From positions 744,001-808,000 of the forward strand of contig NZ_QYUR01000006.1 in NCBI RefSeq assembly GCF_003596405.1: 64,000 nucleotides of DNA, written 5' to 3'. The stretch is from Pseudomonas cavernicola (GTDB lineage Bacteria > Pseudomonadota > Gammaproteobacteria > Pseudomonadales > Pseudomonadaceae). The notes beneath the pieces are model-generated. The model was not told where the DNA came from. It made no database searches and saw nothing but the letters and a program-made list of their open reading frames with translations. Each line of letters starts with the position of its first letter. The first letter of the stretch is position 1. Positions 49,796-60,656 of the stretch are shown one piece after another. The position numbers and the translations under genes were made by a program.

Positions 49796-50812
49796 TTATT
49801 GCCCCAACTTCAAGCGTGCAGTTTCGCCACTGGTGAAGGGCGCGACATCCACCACCTGACCGTTGTAACGAACTTGTGCGCCGCGCGCATAACCCAGACG
49901 CAACTCCAGAGGAGCTTTTCCACTCAATTCCAGCTTCTCACCCGCGCGTTTCAGGCCGCTAACCAGCACTTTGCCAGAAGCATCCGTAAGTTGAATCCAG
50001 CAGTTGGCGCTGAATTCAAGAGCCACCAGACCTTCACCCACCGCTGCGACCGCAGGAGCAGGAGTAGCGGCAGCGGCAGCAGGCGCTGGAGGGGCGACAG
50101 GAGTTACAGGAGTCACAGGAGTTACAGGAACAGGTGTTACGGCGGCGACCGGCGCACTAGGCACAACCAAAGGGCTGATAGCTGCCGGCGGTGTAGCTAC
50201 AGCGCCCGGCAGTTCCGCCTCGGGCTGCGCAGCCAACTCGGGAGACATTTCCGCCAAGCCAGATTCACCCTCGCTCTGCGCATCGGCTACGGCTTGATCT
50301 TCCGGCTCGTCCAGCGGGTGAATTTGCGTAGTGCCGTCGGCGCTCTCTACTTCAACGTGCTCCAGGCTAACCTCGGCCGACTCGCCAGAGCGGCCTGCCG
50401 ACTGATCCTGCCACCAGAGAAAACCGATACCGGCCAGCACTAGCAGCAAGACAAAGCTGACCAAGCGCAACACGCTCTGCGACAAACGCACGGGCTCTTC
50501 GATGCGCCCCAGACCATGCACGCTGCTGCCAGTGGCATCAGTTCCGGTGTATTGGTCGAACTCCTGCACCACAAGACTCTGATCCATACCGAGCAACTTG
50601 GCGTAAGCACGCACATAGCCACGGGCAAAGGTATGCCCCGGCAGCTGATCGAACGCACCCGCCTCGAGCTGGCTCAGACGCTGAGTAGTCAAATTGAGCT
50701 GCGCAGCCACTTCGGCTACCGACCAGTCCTTATTTTCGCGGGCCTTACGCAGAGTCTCGCCTGGGTTGCTGCGAGTCACAGCTAGAGCTTCGGGATGCAC
50801 CGCTTTCATCAT
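49796..50812 (-). CDS. rodZ: RodZ-like cytoskeletal protein (HTH, membrane, DUF4115)
   Basis: RodZ links MreB to the cell-wall elongation machinery. The 338-residue protein has a cytoplasmic Cro-type helix-turn-helix (about 15-80, ETLRKARENKDWSVAEVAAQLNL), one transmembrane segment (about 113-133), a periplasmic linker rich in Ala, Pro and Val with VTP repeats (about 215-245) and a C-terminal DUF4115 beta domain (about 262-335). The VTP stretch is encoded by near-identical 9-base units, so its length may vary. It overlaps pilW by 4 bases. Confidence 0.93.
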   Translation of the reverse strand: MMKAVHPEALAVTRSNPGETLRKARENKDWSVAEVAAQLNLTTQRLSQLEAGAFDQLPGHTFARGYVRAYAKLLGMDQSLVVQEFDQYTGTDATGSSVHGLGRIEEPVRLSQSVLRLVSFVLLLVLAGIGFLWWQDQSAGRSGESAEVSLEHVEVESADGTTQIHPLDEPEDQAVADAQSEGESGLAEMSPELAAQPEAELPGAVATPPAAISPLVVPSAPVAAVTPVPVTPVTPVTPVAPPAPAAAAATPAPAVAAVGEGLVALEFSANCWIQLTDASGKVLVSGLKRAGEKLELSGKAPLELRLGYARGAQVRYNGQVVDVAPFTSGETARLKLGQ

Positions 50813-51567
50813 TGCTCCGACAGGTATTGCTGATATTCCGGTGTACCGGGATAAAGGCGTTTGAGTTGCAGGCCTAGGCTAGCTGCTTTATCCCGATCTT
50901 CGAAGATGTTTGCGAGGCGCGAGCCGAGCAGCAAGCTGCGTGAGTTCTGCTCGCTGAGCGCACTAAAACTCTCATAGTAATCACGCGCGGGCACATACGC
51001 TTTGCCCTCAAAGGACAACTCGGCCATCTCTAGCAGGGCTCGTGGCTGACGCTTGTTCAGCCGCAGCGAACGCTCAAAATATTTCTTCGCTTCATCACTC
51101 TTATTCAGCTTGAGCGCTGTCATACCCAGATTTTCAAACACCCGCGAGCGCTCGGGGTACAGATTATCTTGAGCCGCTTGCTGGTAACGCTCAAAAGCTT
51201 CTTTGTAGCGCCCTTGCTCAAACAGGAAGCTACCGTAATTATTCAAAAACCGCGGGTCGTTGCTGCGCTCCGAAATCGCTTTGCGAAAATGCTCGTCAGC
51301 GAGTTCAGGCTCCATCTCGATCTGGAACAGCAACGCTAGTGCTGCGTGCGCATCGGCATTTGAGGGATCAAGCTGCAGGGCTTTCTTCAGGGGAACCTTT
51401 GCCTGCTCGGTTGAGCCTTGCTGCAGGTAGCCAATCCCAAGCTGGACGTAGGCATCACGCGCTTGGTCGCGGCCTTTACCGGTTTTCATCGGATCGACGT
51501 TGCCAGTGGACACGCAACCTACCAATAAGCTGGTGAAAAACAGAAGCAGCGCAGCGCGCAAGGTCAT
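50809..51567 (-). CDS. pilW: Type IV pilus biogenesis lipoprotein PilW (PilF)
   Basis: This outer-membrane lipoprotein helps the PilQ secretin assemble. The 252-residue product has a lipobox (LLVGC) and about six tetratricopeptide repeats (DAYVQLGIGYLQQGSTEQAK, DAHAALALLFQIEMEPE, DPRFLNNYGSFLFEQGRY and so on). It lies 14 bases after rlmN and overlaps rodZ by 4 bases, matching the conserved rlmN-pilW-rodZ order. It is named PilF in P. aeruginosa and PilW in Neisseria. Confidence 0.94.
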   Translation of the reverse strand: MTLRAALLLFFTSLLVGCVSTGNVDPMKTGKGRDQARDAYVQLGIGYLQQGSTEQAKVPLKKALQLDPSNADAHAALALLFQIEMEPELADEHFRKAISERSNDPRFLNNYGSFLFEQGRYKEAFERYQQAAQDNLYPERSRVFENLGMTALKLNKSDEAKKYFERSLRLNKRQPRALLEMAELSFEGKAYVPARDYYESFSALSEQNSRSLLLGSRLANIFEDRDKAASLGLQLKRLYPGTPEYQQYLSEQ

Positions 51568-51580
51568 AGATATCCTACCT

Positions 51581-52729
51581 TCAGGTTCGGTTTACAGCGG
51601 TACGGGGCGTGTCAGCCTCGCTGCTCAGCTCGCGCACGGCAATGTAGCGCTCGCTACGCCGAGTACGGTCCATGACCTGACCGACCAACTGCCCGCAAGC
51701 TGCGTCAATGTCTTCGCCACGGGTCGTGCGTACGGTGACATTGTGCCCAGCCTTATACAGCAGGTCTTGGAAGCGACGAATGGCGTTGTTGCTCGGCCGC
51801 TCATAACCGGAAAAGGGGAAGGGATTAAACGGGATTAGATTGATCTTGCAAGGCACATCCTTGAGAAGTGCGATCATCTCCTCAGCATGCTCAGGCTTAT
51901 CGTTCACATCTTTAAGCAAGGTGTATTCGATCGTCAGCACACGCTTCTCGCCAAGCCGTGCGACATAACGCTTGCAGGCAGCCAGCAACATCTCCAGCGG
52001 GTACTTCTTGTTGATCGGCACCAGCTTGTTGCGCAGTTCATCGTTAGGCGCGTGCAAAGAAAGCGCCAGAGATACGTCGATGACTTCGCCCAACTTGTCG
52101 ATCATCGGCACCACGCCCGAAGTGGACAGGGTCACCTTGCGCTTGGAGATGCCATAACCGAGGTCATCCATCATCAGGTGCATGGCGGCGACCACATTAT
52201 CGAAGTTCAGCAGCGGCTCGCCCATGCCCATCATCACCACGTTGGTGATGGCGCGATCGATCTTCGCCGGCACACTGCCGAACGACTTGTTGGCAATCCA
52301 CACCTGGCCGATCACCTCGGCGGCAGTGAGATCGCTATTGAAACCTTGTTTACCGGTGGAGCAGAAACTGCAATCCAGCGCGCAACCGGCCTGTGAGGAA
52401 ACACAGAGGGTGCCGCGATTGCCTTGCGGGATATACACGGTCTCGACACAGCTGCCAGACGCCACGCGGACGACCCATTTACGGGTACCGTCGGTGGAAA
52501 TGTCTTCACTGACAACCTCTGGACCGCGAATCTCGGCGCAGGCCTTGAGCTTTTCGCGCAAGGCCTTGCCGACATTGCTCATGGCGTCGAAGTCATCGAC
52601 GCCAAAGTGGTGAATCCACTTCATCACTTGACCGGCACGGAAACGCTTCTCCCCGATAGAGTCGAAGAACTGTTCCATTTCAGGCTGGGTCAGACCCAGT
52701 AGATTGATTTTGCCGGTAACTTCAGTCAT
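51581..52729 (-). CDS. rlmN: Dual-specificity RNA methyltransferase RlmN
   Basis: RlmN is a radical-SAM enzyme that makes 2-methyladenosine at A2503 of 23S rRNA and A37 of some tRNAs. The ATG at 52729 ([22 protein letters not shown]) gives 382 residues; a longer start at 52771 overlaps upstream control sequence. The radical-SAM motif C-x3-C-x2-C is visible in [36 protein letters not shown] and the C-terminal Cys in DIDAACGQL complete the family features. It is followed by pilW. Confidence 0.97.
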   Translation of the reverse strand: MTEVTGKINLLGLTQPEMEQFFDSIGEKRFRAGQVMKWIHHFGVDDFDAMSNVGKALREKLKACAEIRGPEVVSEDISTDGTRKWVVRVASGSCVETVYIPQGNRGTLCVSSQAGCALDCSFCSTGKQGFNSDLTAAEVIGQVWIANKSFGSVPAKIDRAITNVVMMGMGEPLLNFDNVVAAMHLMMDDLGYGISKRKVTLSTSGVVPMIDKLGEVIDVSLALSLHAPNDELRNKLVPINKKYPLEMLLAACKRYVARLGEKRVLTIEYTLLKDVNDKPEHAEEMIALLKDVPCKINLIPFNPFPFSGYERPSNNAIRRFQDLLYKAGHNVTVRTTRGEDIDAACGQLVGQVMDRTRRSERYIAVRELSSEADTPRTAVNRT

Positions 52730-52752
52730 GGCCTCACCCTCGCACGTTCGCC

Positions 52753-53184
52753 TTAGCGAATGCGCGCGCACACTTCGGTAGCGGAGAAGAAGTAAGCGAT
52801 TTCACGAGCAGCAGCAGCTTCGGAATCCGAACCGTGTACAGCGTTGGCGTCGATGGATTCAGCGAAGTCGGCACGGATGGTGCCGGCAGCAGCTTCTTTA
52901 GGGTTGGTAGCGCCCATCAGCTCACGGTTCTTGGCGATTGCGTCTTCGCCTTCCAGTACCTGAACGACAACCGGACCGGAAATCATGAAAGCAACCAGAT
53001 CGCCGAAGAAGCCACGTGCACTGTGCTCAGCGTAGAAACCTTCAGCTTCAGCCTTGGACAGCTGTTTCATCTTCGAAGCGACGACGCGCAGACCGGCTTT
53101 TTCGAAACGAGTGACGATCTCGCCAATGACGTTTTTAGCAACGGCATCAGGCTTGATGATGGAGAAAGTGCGTTGAACAGCCAT
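52753..53184 (-). CDS. ndk: Nucleoside diphosphate kinase
   Basis: Ndk balances nucleoside triphosphates by phosphate transfer through an active-site His. The 143-residue protein starts [23 protein letters not shown] and holds the catalytic site [12 protein letters not shown]. All positions of the family core are present. The gene lies 24 bases upstream of rlmN on the same strand and has its own terminator-bounded upstream region after iscX. Confidence 0.98.
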   Translation of the reverse strand: MAVQRTFSIIKPDAVAKNVIGEIVTRFEKAGLRVVASKMKQLSKAEAEGFYAEHSARGFFGDLVAFMISGPVVVQVLEGEDAIAKNRELMGATNPKEAAAGTIRADFAESIDANAVHGSDSEAAAAREIAYFFSATEVCARIR

Positions 53185-53222
53185 GTGAAACTCCAGAAAC
53201 TAAGGATTAAAGCCAAAAATTA

Positions 53223-53245
53223 AACCCGCGAATTATACGCGGGTT
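53223..53245 (-). terminator. Terminator of the isc operon
   Basis: The stem AACCCGCG/CGCGGGTT with a 7-base AT loop is followed on the minus strand by TTAATTTTTGG. It lies between iscX and ndk. Confidence 0.8.
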
Positions 53246-53287
53246 CAGGTTAAATGCGTAGGGCTCACGCCCGAGGGCTGTACGAGC

Positions 53288-53488
53288 TCAATCGGCTTCT
53301 TCGATCCAGGCCGCCTGAATCGCCTCAAGCACCTTCTCGCCACCGTGCCGCGGGTCATCATTGAACTCCGGCAGCGCCAGCACCCATTGATGCAAATCAA
53401 CGAAATTAACGAATCGCGGATCGACCCCTGGTCGGCTATCGACCAGTTGGATGGCGATTTCCTGCACATCGACCCATTTCAGGCTCAT
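53288..53488 (-). CDS. iscX: Fe-S assembly protein IscX
   Basis: IscX is a small acidic partner of IscS that modulates cluster assembly and iron delivery. The 66-residue protein begins MSLKWVDVQEIAIQL and includes DPRFVNFVDLHQWVLALPEFNDDP, the family signature. It is the last gene of the isc operon, 10 bases after fdx. Length is normal. The short size and acidic nature are typical. Confidence 0.95.
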   Translation of the reverse strand: MSLKWVDVQEIAIQLVDSRPGVDPRFVNFVDLHQWVLALPEFNDDPRHGGEKVLEAIQAAWIEEAD

Positions 53489-53498
53489 GAACAGCTCC

Positions 53499-53837
53499 TT
53501 AATGTTTTTCCGAGACTTGGTTGAGGGTGTATTTGGGGATCTCTACCACCAGATCCTTATCCTTCACTACCGCCTGGCAGGACAGCCGCGACTCCGCCTC
53601 AAGCCCCCAAGCCTTGTCCAGCAAGTCATCTTCCAGTTCGTCAGATGGCTCCAGCGACTGAAAGCCCTCGCGCACGACCACATGACACGTGGTGCAGGCA
53701 CAGGACATTTCGCACGCGTGCTCAATATCCAAACCGTTGCGCATTGCCGCCGCAATAATGGTCTCGCCAGGTTGCGCCTCAACCACCATACCTTCGGGGC
53801 AATGGTCGGCATTGGGCAGAAAAACGATCTGCGGCAT
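53499..53837 (-). CDS. fdx: 2Fe-2S ferredoxin of the ISC system
   Basis: Fdx supplies electrons for Fe-S cluster assembly. The 112-residue protein has the adrenodoxin-type ligand pattern with three cysteines in CEMSCACTTC and the fourth in LSCQAVV. PQIVFLPNADHCPEGMVVEAQPGETI is the standard start. It overlaps nothing but lies 3 bases after the hscA stop, so the two are coupled. Confidence 0.96.
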   Translation of the reverse strand: MPQIVFLPNADHCPEGMVVEAQPGETIIAAAMRNGLDIEHACEMSCACTTCHVVVREGFQSLEPSDELEDDLLDKAWGLEAESRLSCQAVVKDKDLVVEIPKYTLNQVSEKH

Positions 53838-53840
53838 CAG

Positions 53841-55706
53841 TTATTCCTCAATTTCATTCAGTCGGCGCCCAGCCAGCGCCGCCTTCACCGTGGCATCCAT
53901 TCGGCGCGCGGCAAAAGCATCGGTAACCTGGGATAGGCGCTTGGTTTGCCGCTCGATAGCCGGACCATCAGCCCCAACCATCAACTCGCGCAAGTGCTGC
54001 ATTTGCAACTCGATCACAACGCGCTCTTCCTCACTCAGCAGACGCTGGCCATCAACTTCCAACGCAGTCTGCACAGCTTCGAGCAGACGTTCGGCATCCA
54101 CCTGCTGCTCACGCAGAGCACGAGCAACCTTGTCATCACTCGCGTTCTGGAAAGAATCCTGCAGCATGCGGGTAATTTCGCCATCGGTCAGACCATAGGA
54201 CGGCTTCACCTGAATGCTCGCCTCCACGCCCGAACCGAGCTCGCGCGCAGCGACGCTCAGCAGGCCGTCAGCATCTACCTGAAAGGTCACGCGAATCTTC
54301 GCCGCACCCGCCACCATCGGCGGGATACCGCGCAATTCAAAACGCGCCAGAGAGCGGCAATCACTGATCAGCTCACGCTCGCCCTGCAGCACATGAATCT
54401 TCATGGCCGTCTGGCCGTCTTTATAAGTAGTGAAGTCTTGCGCCCGCGCCACCGGAATAGTGGTGTTGCGCGGAATGACCTTTTCCATCAGCCCGCCCAT
54501 AGTCTCCAGGCCGAGCGACAGCGGAATCACATCGAGCAGCAACAGCTCTTCACCCTCGCCTCGCTTATTACCGGCCAGAGTATCCGCCTGGATCGCAGCC
54601 CCAATGGCCACCACTTGATCCGGGTCGATATCGGTCAACGGCTCACGCGCAAACAGCTCGCCCACCGCCGAACGCACGCGCGGCACACGAGTGGAGCCGC
54701 CGACCATCACTACCGCTTCGACGTCTTCAATCTCGATCCCTGCATCACGCAGCGCCCTGCGGCAGGACTTGAGGCTGCGCGCCAGCATCGACTCGATCAA
54801 CGCCTCGAAATGCTCACGCGTGAGCACGCCACGCCATGCACCATGCGCCACATCAACCGACGCTGCACTGGTCAACGCCTCTTTGGCGGCACAAGCGCTG
54901 TGCAACAAGCTGCGCTGGGCACCCGGCTCGATATCCGCGGAGAGTCCCGCTTCCTGCACGATCCAGCCAGCGATCGCGAGATCGAAGTCATCGCCACCCA
55001 GCGCGCTATCGCCACCAGTCGCCAACACCTCGAAGACCCCGCCTGTCAGACGCAGAATCGAAATATCGAAAGTGCCGCCGCCCAGGTCATAAATCGCCAC
55101 GACCCCTTCGGCCTGCTGATCGAGACCATAAGCCACCGCCGCCGCCGTCGGCTCATTGAGCAGGCGCAGCACATTGAGCCCAGCCAGCCGCGCAGCATCT
55201 TTCGTGGCCTGGCGCTGGGCGTCGTCGAAATAGGCGGGCACCGTGATCACCGCACCGACCAATTCGCCACCCAGAGTGGCTTCGGCGCGCTGACGCAGCA
55301 CTTTCAAAATATCGGCCGACACCTCGACCGGGCTTTTCGGCCCCTGTACGGTGCCGATAAACGGCATATGCGACTCACCATCGACGAAGCGGTAAGGCAA
55401 TTGCTCGCCCAGTTGCTTGACGTCAGCCAGACCACGCCCCATCAGGCGCTTGACCGACAACACAGTATTGAATGGGTCGCTAGCAGCCGCCGCCTTGGCG
55501 GCTTGCCCCACTTCCACGCGATCTGCGTGGTAGCGCACCGCCGACGGCAGGATTACCTGACCATCAGCATCAGGCAAAGGCTCGGACAGGCCACTGCGCA
55601 GTGCAGCGACCAGTGAATTGGTAGTCCCCAGGTCAATTCCCACCGCCAAACGACGCTGGTGCGGCTGCGGGCTCTGTCCGGGTTCAGCGATCTGCAGTAG
55701 GGCCAT
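53841..55706 (-). CDS. hscA: Fe-S chaperone HscA (Hsp70 type)
   Basis: HscA binds the LPPVK-type loop of IscU and helps cluster transfer with HscB. The 621-residue protein has the Hsp70 ATPase domain ([59 protein letters not shown]) and a substrate-binding domain with [21 protein letters not shown]. The C-terminal helical lid is shorter than in DnaK, as usual for HscA. The gene follows hscB by 42 bases. Confidence 0.97.
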   Translation of the reverse strand: MALLQIAEPGQSPQPHQRRLAVGIDLGTTNSLVAALRSGLSEPLPDADGQVILPSAVRYHADRVEVGQAAKAAAASDPFNTVLSVKRLMGRGLADVKQLGEQLPYRFVDGESHMPFIGTVQGPKSPVEVSADILKVLRQRAEATLGGELVGAVITVPAYFDDAQRQATKDAARLAGLNVLRLLNEPTAAAVAYGLDQQAEGVVAIYDLGGGTFDISILRLTGGVFEVLATGGDSALGGDDFDLAIAGWIVQEAGLSADIEPGAQRSLLHSACAAKEALTSAASVDVAHGAWRGVLTREHFEALIESMLARSLKSCRRALRDAGIEIEDVEAVVMVGGSTRVPRVRSAVGELFAREPLTDIDPDQVVAIGAAIQADTLAGNKRGEGEELLLLDVIPLSLGLETMGGLMEKVIPRNTTIPVARAQDFTTYKDGQTAMKIHVLQGERELISDCRSLARFELRGIPPMVAGAAKIRVTFQVDADGLLSVAARELGSGVEASIQVKPSYGLTDGEITRMLQDSFQNASDDKVARALREQQVDAERLLEAVQTALEVDGQRLLSEEERVVIELQMQHLRELMVGADGPAIERQTKRLSQVTDAFAARRMDATVKAALAGRRLNEIEE

Positions 55707-55748
55707 GCTTGTCTGCGTATCAGGCGCGCCGCCGAGGCAGCGCGGAGG

Positions 55749-56270
55749 TTAATCGTCGAGGCGCTCTTCCAACTGGCGCACTTCGTAGCTGAGCTTGTCG
55801 AGGAACTGCATGCGCCGCACTAGGCGCTCGGCCTCTTCACGACGCGCAGTTTCATCCCAACAGGCAGCAAAGCTTTCATTCAGCTCATCCTGAGCAATCT
55901 TCAGGCGGCGCTTGAAGGTTGCCACCCCAGCCAGATCCGCACTGTCCTGGAGGTCTTCCAACTCTTCACGCCAGTGCATCTGCTGCAGAAGAAACTCAGG
56001 GTCTTTTACCGTCACTTCTAGCGGCAGCTCATGACCGCGCAAAGCCAATAAATAGCGCGCGCGCTGCGGAGCATTTTTCAGCGTTCGGTAGGCTTCATTG
56101 AGGCTGGCGGAGTGTTCCAGCGCAAGCCGCTGCTCACGCTCCGAAGCATCTGCAAAGCGATCCGGATGAACACTGCGCGCCAGCTCGCGATAACGCGCGG
56201 CTAGCTGCTCAAGATCCAAGCGGAAGCTCGGCTGCAGATCAAATAAGGCGAAATGACAAGGGGTACCCAC
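55749..56270 (-). CDS. hscB: Co-chaperone HscB (J-type)
   Basis: HscB recruits IscU to HscA and stimulates its ATPase. The GTG at 56270 ([18 protein letters not shown]) has GAGG 5 bases upstream and gives 173 residues; an upstream start at 56306 overlaps iscA. The J domain holds the HPD motif in RSVHPDRF, and the C-terminal three-helix bundle ([27 protein letters not shown]) is complete. It overlaps neither neighbour. The start choice is supported by the family N-terminus. Confidence 0.95.
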   Translation of the reverse strand: MGTPCHFALFDLQPSFRLDLEQLAARYRELARSVHPDRFADASEREQRLALEHSASLNEAYRTLKNAPQRARYLLALRGHELPLEVTVKDPEFLLQQMHWREELEDLQDSADLAGVATFKRRLKIAQDELNESFAACWDETARREEAERLVRRMQFLDKLSYEVRQLEERLDD

Positions 56271-56277
56271 AGCAGCC

Positions 56278-56601
56278 TCAGATATTGAAGCTCTCGCCGC
56301 AGCCACATTCGCCGCGCACGTTGGGGTTATTGAACTTGAAGCCTTCGTTCAAACCTTCCTTGACGAAGTCGAGCTCAGTACCATCGAGGTAGACCAGGCT
56401 TTTCGGGTCGATAATCACCTTGACGCCATGACTCTCGAACACCTGATCCTCACTCTGAGCCTCATCAACGAACTCCAGCACGTAGGCCAGGCCAGAGCAG
56501 CCCGTGGTGCGAACACCCAAACGAATGCCCTCACCCTTGCCACGCCCATCAAGGGAACGACGCACGTGCTGCGCAGCTGCTTCGGTCATGCTGATAGCCA
56601 T
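56278..56601 (-). CDS. iscA: A-type Fe-S carrier IscA
   Basis: IscA carries iron or Fe-S clusters to target proteins. The 107-residue protein has the three conserved cysteines, one in [10 protein letters not shown] and two in [11 protein letters not shown] at the C-terminus. The start [17 protein letters not shown] is standard. It lies between iscU (44 bases upstream) and hscB (7 bases downstream of its stop) in the operon. Confidence 0.97.
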   Translation of the reverse strand: MAISMTEAAAQHVRRSLDGRGKGEGIRLGVRTTGCSGLAYVLEFVDEAQSEDQVFESHGVKVIIDPKSLVYLDGTELDFVKEGLNEGFKFNNPNVRGECGCGESFNI

Positions 56602-56645
56602 CGGAACTCCTTACTCGTAGAGCGGTTACTCGTAGAACCGTTTAC

Positions 56646-57032
56646 TTAGAGCAAACCTTTCTTCTGCTTGTAGTCATGCACGGCCGCCTTGATGGCGTCT
56701 TCGGCGAGTACAGAGCAGTGGATCTTCACCGGTGGCAGCGCCAGTTCTTCGGCAAGCTGGGTGTTCTTGATGGTCTCAGCCTCATCCAGCGTCTTGCCCT
56801 TCATCCACTCAGTGGCGAGGGAGCTGGAAGCGATCGCCGAACCGCAGCCGTAAGTCTTGAACTTGGCATCTTCAATCACGCCTTGCTCGTTGACTTTGAT
56901 TTGCAGACGCATCACGTCGCCGCAAGCCGGTGCGCCGACCATGCCGGTGCCGACATTGGGGTCTTCCGCATCCATCTTGCCGACATTGCGCGGATTCTCG
57001 TAGTGGTCAATGACCTTTTCACTGTATGCCAT
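56646..57032 (-). CDS. iscU: Fe-S cluster scaffold IscU
   Basis: IscU is the scaffold on which IscS, Fdx and iron build clusters. The 128-residue protein has three conserved cysteines in GAPACGDVM, KTYGCGSAIASSS and KIHCSVLAEDA, and the HscA-recognition motif LPPVK (LALPPVKIHC). Length is normal. It lies 41 bases after iscS on the minus strand. Confidence 0.98.
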   Translation of the reverse strand: MAYSEKVIDHYENPRNVGKMDAEDPNVGTGMVGAPACGDVMRLQIKVNEQGVIEDAKFKTYGCGSAIASSSLATEWMKGKTLDEAETIKNTQLAEELALPPVKIHCSVLAEDAIKAAVHDYKQKKGLL

Positions 57033-57073
57033 GGTGCTATTCCTCTCTCATCAGGTGCCGCTCAGCGGCAGCG

Positions 57074-58288
57074 TTAGTGTGCCGCCCATTCGACCTTGGA
57101 CAGATCGACACCCTCTTTGAACATGTCCCACAGCGGCGACAGTTCGCGCAGCTTGGTAACCGCCTCGCAGACTTTCTTCGCGGCGTAATCGACTTCTTCT
57201 TCCGTGGTGAAGCGGCCGAAGGTGAAGCGGATCGAGCTGTGCGCCAACTCATCATTGCGGCCCAAGGCACGCAGCACGTAAGACGGCTCCAGCGAAGCCG
57301 AGGTGCAGGCCGAACCGGACGATACCGCCAGATCCTTGAGCGCCATGATCAGCGACTCGCCTTCGACGTAATTGAAGCTCAGGTTGAGGTTGTGCGGCAC
57401 GCGGGCAGTGATGCTGCCGTTCACGTACAGCTCCTCGAGGTTCTCGACCTGCTTGAAGAAGCGATCGCGCAGGGCACGAATACGCTCGCTTTCCTGGGCC
57501 ATGTCTTCCTTGGCGACGCGGAACGCCTCGCCCATGCCGACGATCTGGTGAGTCGCCAGGGTGCCCGAACGCATGCCGCGCTCATGGCCACCGCCATGAG
57601 TCTGGGCCTCCAGACGCACACGCGGCTTGCGGCTTACATAAAGTGCGCCAATGCCTTTCGGGCCGTAGGTTTTGTGGGCGGAGAAGGACATCAGATCGAC
57701 CTTGAGCTTTTCCAGGTCGATCTCCACTTTGCCAGTGGACTGAGCCGCATCAACATGGAACAGCACGCCACGGGAGCGGGTCAGCTCACCGATGGCCGCG
57801 ATGTCGTTGATGGTGCCGATTTCGTTGTTGACGTGCATAACCGACACCAAAATGGTGTCTTCACGCAGGGCTGCCTCGACCATCGCCGGAGTGATCAGAC
57901 CATCTTCGCCGGGCTCGAGGTAGGTAACTTCGAAACCTTCGCGCTCGAGCTGCCGGGTAGTGTCCAACACGGCCTTGTGTTCGATCTTCGAGGTAATCAG
58001 GTGCTTACCCTTAGTCGAGTAGAAGTGCGCAACCCCCTTGATCGCCAGGTTGTCGGACTCGGTAGCGCCGGAGGTCCAGACGATCTCGCGCGGATCGGCG
58101 TTGACCAGTTCAGCCACATGGCGACGCGCATTCTCCACCGCCTCCTCAGCCTTCCAGCCAAACACATGGGAGCGCGACGCCGGATTACCGAAGTTGCCAT
58201 CGACCAACAGGCACTCGCTCATCTTCTGCGCAACACGCGGATCGACCGGTGTCGTCGCGGAATAATCGAGATAAATCGGCAATTTCAT
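57074..58288 (-). CDS. iscS: Cysteine desulfurase IscS
   Basis: IscS takes sulfur from cysteine and delivers it as persulfide for Fe-S clusters, thiamine and tRNA thiolation. The 404-residue PLP enzyme starts [20 protein letters not shown]. It carries the PLP lysine in [12 protein letters not shown] and the catalytic Cys loop [21 protein letters not shown]. It follows iscR by 45 bases and precedes iscU in the standard order. Confidence 0.98.
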   Translation of the reverse strand: MKLPIYLDYSATTPVDPRVAQKMSECLLVDGNFGNPASRSHVFGWKAEEAVENARRHVAELVNADPREIVWTSGATESDNLAIKGVAHFYSTKGKHLITSKIEHKAVLDTTRQLEREGFEVTYLEPGEDGLITPAMVEAALREDTILVSVMHVNNEIGTINDIAAIGELTRSRGVLFHVDAAQSTGKVEIDLEKLKVDLMSFSAHKTYGPKGIGALYVSRKPRVRLEAQTHGGGHERGMRSGTLATHQIVGMGEAFRVAKEDMAQESERIRALRDRFFKQVENLEELYVNGSITARVPHNLNLSFNYVEGESLIMALKDLAVSSGSACTSASLEPSYVLRALGRNDELAHSSIRFTFGRFTTEEEVDYAAKKVCEAVTKLRELSPLWDMFKEGVDLSKVEWAAH

Positions 58289-58333
58289 TGATGCTCTCCT
58301 ATCAGGTATAGGCCTATCAGCCAGGCGCCCTGC

Positions 58334-58825
58334 TCAGTCAACGGCGGACGCTTCAATCTTATCTAGGCGCGGCGCCCTGCCATTGCAGTGACGCTGATCC
58401 TGGCGCTGGGCGACTTCTTGCACCTCATGACGAGTAACAAGGTCAGCCAGGCTGATACCACTCAGAAACTCATGAATCTGCTGGCTGAGGTCGAACCACA
58501 GATGGTGAGTCAGGCAGGTGTCACCGGCATGGCAATCGCCCAGCCCCTGGCAACGAGTGGCATCAACCGACTCATTGACAGCATCAATGACCTGCGCAAC
58601 CTGGATGCCGTGCATGTCTCGCGACAGCCGATAACCGCCACCTGGACCGCGCACACTGGAGACCAAATTGCCGCGACGCAGCTTGGCGAACAACTGCTCC
58701 AGATAGGACAGGGAAATGCCTTGGCGTTCGGAAATATCAGCCAGAGACACTGGCCCGTGCTGCGCATGCAGCGCTAAATCGAGCATGGCGGTAACGGCGT
58801 AACGGCCTTTGGTAGTCAGTCGCAT
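58334..58825 (-). CDS. iscR: Fe-S-sensing transcription factor IscR
   Basis: IscR represses the isc operon when it carries a 2Fe-2S cluster. The 163-residue Rrf2 protein has an N-terminal winged helix ([19 protein letters not shown] and [20 protein letters not shown]). The cluster ligands are C92, C98, C104 and H107 ([17 protein letters not shown]), all intact. It is the first gene of iscRSUA-hscBA-fdx-iscX and lies just below a typical IscR-site promoter. Confidence 0.97.
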   Translation of the reverse strand: MRLTTKGRYAVTAMLDLALHAQHGPVSLADISERQGISLSYLEQLFAKLRRGNLVSSVRGPGGGYRLSRDMHGIQVAQVIDAVNESVDATRCQGLGDCHAGDTCLTHHLWFDLSQQIHEFLSGISLADLVTRHEVQEVAQRQDQRHCNGRAPRLDKIEASAVD

Positions 58826-58857
58826 GGCTTGTACCGCGAGTTCACTGGTTTGGCGCG

Positions 58858-58890
58858 AGTATGCTATTTCCGAGTATTTAGGTCAACTAT
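58858..58890 (-). promoter_or_regulatory. isc operon promoter with type 1 IscR site
   Basis: On the minus strand TTGACC (58881-58886) and CATACT (58858-58863) are 17 bases apart, upstream of iscR. The -35 region is embedded in ATAGTTGACCTAAATACTCG, which matches the known type 1 IscR operator pattern with its partly palindromic GACC/CTCG-type arms. Autorepression of the operon is therefore expected. Confidence 0.7.
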
Positions 58891-58962
58891 AAGACCTATC
58901 AAGACACTCGGAATTAACCTTGATAAGGGCGCGCATCATAGCAAAACAGACCTAGCGCCGCA

Positions 58963-59739
58963 TTAAGCTGCCGGCTTGTCGCCCGACTCTTTAACGTCCG
59001 CGAAATCCTCGTCACGCAAAGCTGGCAACTCTTTTGCGCAGTAGTCACTACCCAACGCTTTGAGGGCAGCGCACATGCCCTCCAGGCGACCATCTACGGC
59101 TTGCAGATGATCAAGCAGCTGACCAATGGCTTTAGCTATAGGATCCGGCATGTCCTGGCTGACGCCATACGCATCGAACCCCAGCTTTTCGGCGATAGCC
59201 TGGCGCTTAGCCTCCAGCTCATCATCAACCTTAACGATGATTCGCCCCGGAATCCCGACCACGGTAGCGCCAGCCGGCACTGCCTTGGTCACCACCGCAT
59301 TGGAGCCGATCTTGGCCCCCGCACCGACAGTGAACGGCCCCAGCACCTTGGCCCCCGCCCCCACGACCACACCATCCTCCAGCGTTGGATGGCGCTTGCC
59401 TTTATTCCAGCTAGTACCGCCAAGCGTCACACCCTGATAAAGCGTGACGTCGTCACCGATTTCCGCAGTCTCGCCGATCACAATGCCCATACCGTGATCG
59501 ATGAAAAACCGCCGACCTATCTTCGCCCCCGGATGAATCTCAACCCCGGTCAACCATCGGCCAAAGTTAGAGACCACTCGCGCCAGCCATTTCCAACCCG
59601 CCAGCCAAAGCCAGCCGGACAGGCGATGCAACCAGATCGCATGCAAACCGGGATAGCAAGTCAGAATCTCGAAAGCATTGCGCGCAGCCGGATCGCGATG
59701 GAATACGCTCTGAATATCTTCTCGCACGCGCTCAAACAT
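58963..59739 (-). CDS. cysE: Serine O-acetyltransferase CysE
   Basis: CysE makes O-acetylserine, the precursor of cysteine. The ATG at 59739 ([26 protein letters not shown]) follows GGAGAG by 6 bases; ATGs at 59742 and 59745 lie too close to it. The 258-residue protein has the N-terminal helical domain and the left-handed beta helix with [28 protein letters not shown] and [10 protein letters not shown]. The tail extends beyond the usual regulatory C-terminus. It overlaps trmJ by 8 bases. Confidence 0.95.
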   Translation of the reverse strand: MFERVREDIQSVFHRDPAARNAFEILTCYPGLHAIWLHRLSGWLWLAGWKWLARVVSNFGRWLTGVEIHPGAKIGRRFFIDHGMGIVIGETAEIGDDVTLYQGVTLGGTSWNKGKRHPTLEDGVVVGAGAKVLGPFTVGAGAKIGSNAVVTKAVPAGATVVGIPGRIIVKVDDELEAKRQAIAEKLGFDAYGVSQDMPDPIAKAIGQLLDHLQAVDGRLEGMCAALKALGSDYCAKELPALRDEDFADVKESGDKPAA

Positions 59740-60511
59740 CATCATCTCTCCGCTTATGGGGCTCACCGCGGGCAGCCTTCTGAGCTTCAGTCAAAATGCC
59801 GCGCAGGATGTTCATTTCAGACTTGTTAACCGCACTGCGACCAAATAGGCGACGCAGGCGAGACATCAAATGCCGCGGCTTCTCCGGATCAAGAAAACCA
59901 ATAGCAACCAGGGTACTCTCGAGATGCCCGTAGAACAGTTCCATCTCATCCATGGTAGCCAGTTGCCCACTGCGCACCGAGGTCACCTCGAACTTCTCCA
60001 CCTTCGTCGGCAGCCCCTGCGCAGCCAACCAGGCCATGCGCACCTCATAACCCAATACCTGTACCGCTGCAGCAAGGTTGAGCGAGCTGAACTCAGGATC
60101 AGAAGGAATGTGCACATGAAAATGACAGCGCTGCAGTTCGTCATTGGTCAGCCCGGCATACTCTCGACCGAACACCAGCGCTACCTCTGCACCCTGCCCA
60201 GCATGCTCACAGGCAGCTGCTCCACATTCACGCGGATCCAGTAGAGGCCAAGGAATTCGCCGATCTCTTGCACTGGTACCAAGCACCAGACTGCAGCCGA
60301 CCAAAGCCTCTTCAAGCGTGGCGACTACCTGGGCGTTATCCAGAATATCGTTTGCTCCGGAAGCGCGGGCGACAGCCTCGGCACTGGGAAAGTCCTCTGG
60401 ATCCACCAGCACCAAACGCGACAAACCCATGTTCTTCATGGCGCGCGCAGCCCCGCCGATATTGCCGGGATGACTGGTATTGACCAAGATCACGCGAATA
60501 TTTTGCAGCAA
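59732..60511 (-). CDS. trmJ: tRNA (cytidine/uridine-2'-O)-methyltransferase TrmJ
   Basis: TrmJ methylates the 2'-OH of nucleotide 32 in the tRNA anticodon loop. The 259-residue SPOUT enzyme starts at TTG (60511) with [28 protein letters not shown] and carries [20 protein letters not shown] and [14 protein letters not shown], the knot motifs. The C-terminal dimerisation extension is present. The TTG start is unusual but the second codon position fits the family. It overlaps cysE at its 3' end. Confidence 0.94.
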   Translation of the reverse strand: MLQNIRVILVNTSHPGNIGGAARAMKNMGLSRLVLVDPEDFPSAEAVARASGANDILDNAQVVATLEEALVGCSLVLGTSARDRRIPWPLLDPRECGAAACEHAGQGAEVALVFGREYAGLTNDELQRCHFHVHIPSDPEFSSLNLAAAVQVLGYEVRMAWLAAQGLPTKVEKFEVTSVRSGQLATMDEMELFYGHLESTLVAIGFLDPEKPRHLMSRLRRLFGRSAVNKSEMNILRGILTEAQKAARGEPHKRRDDDV

Positions 60512-60656
60512 CGCAAGCGCTCACACAGACAGCAAAGGGGAGCAAATCTTACAGAACCCCCCCAGCAAACGCCATGCAGGGCACAGGCGACCCTACTTAC
60601 TTGGAGGTTTTCTGCTAGAATGTTCGGCTTTCTTTAACGACCCAGGTGAAACCTCC

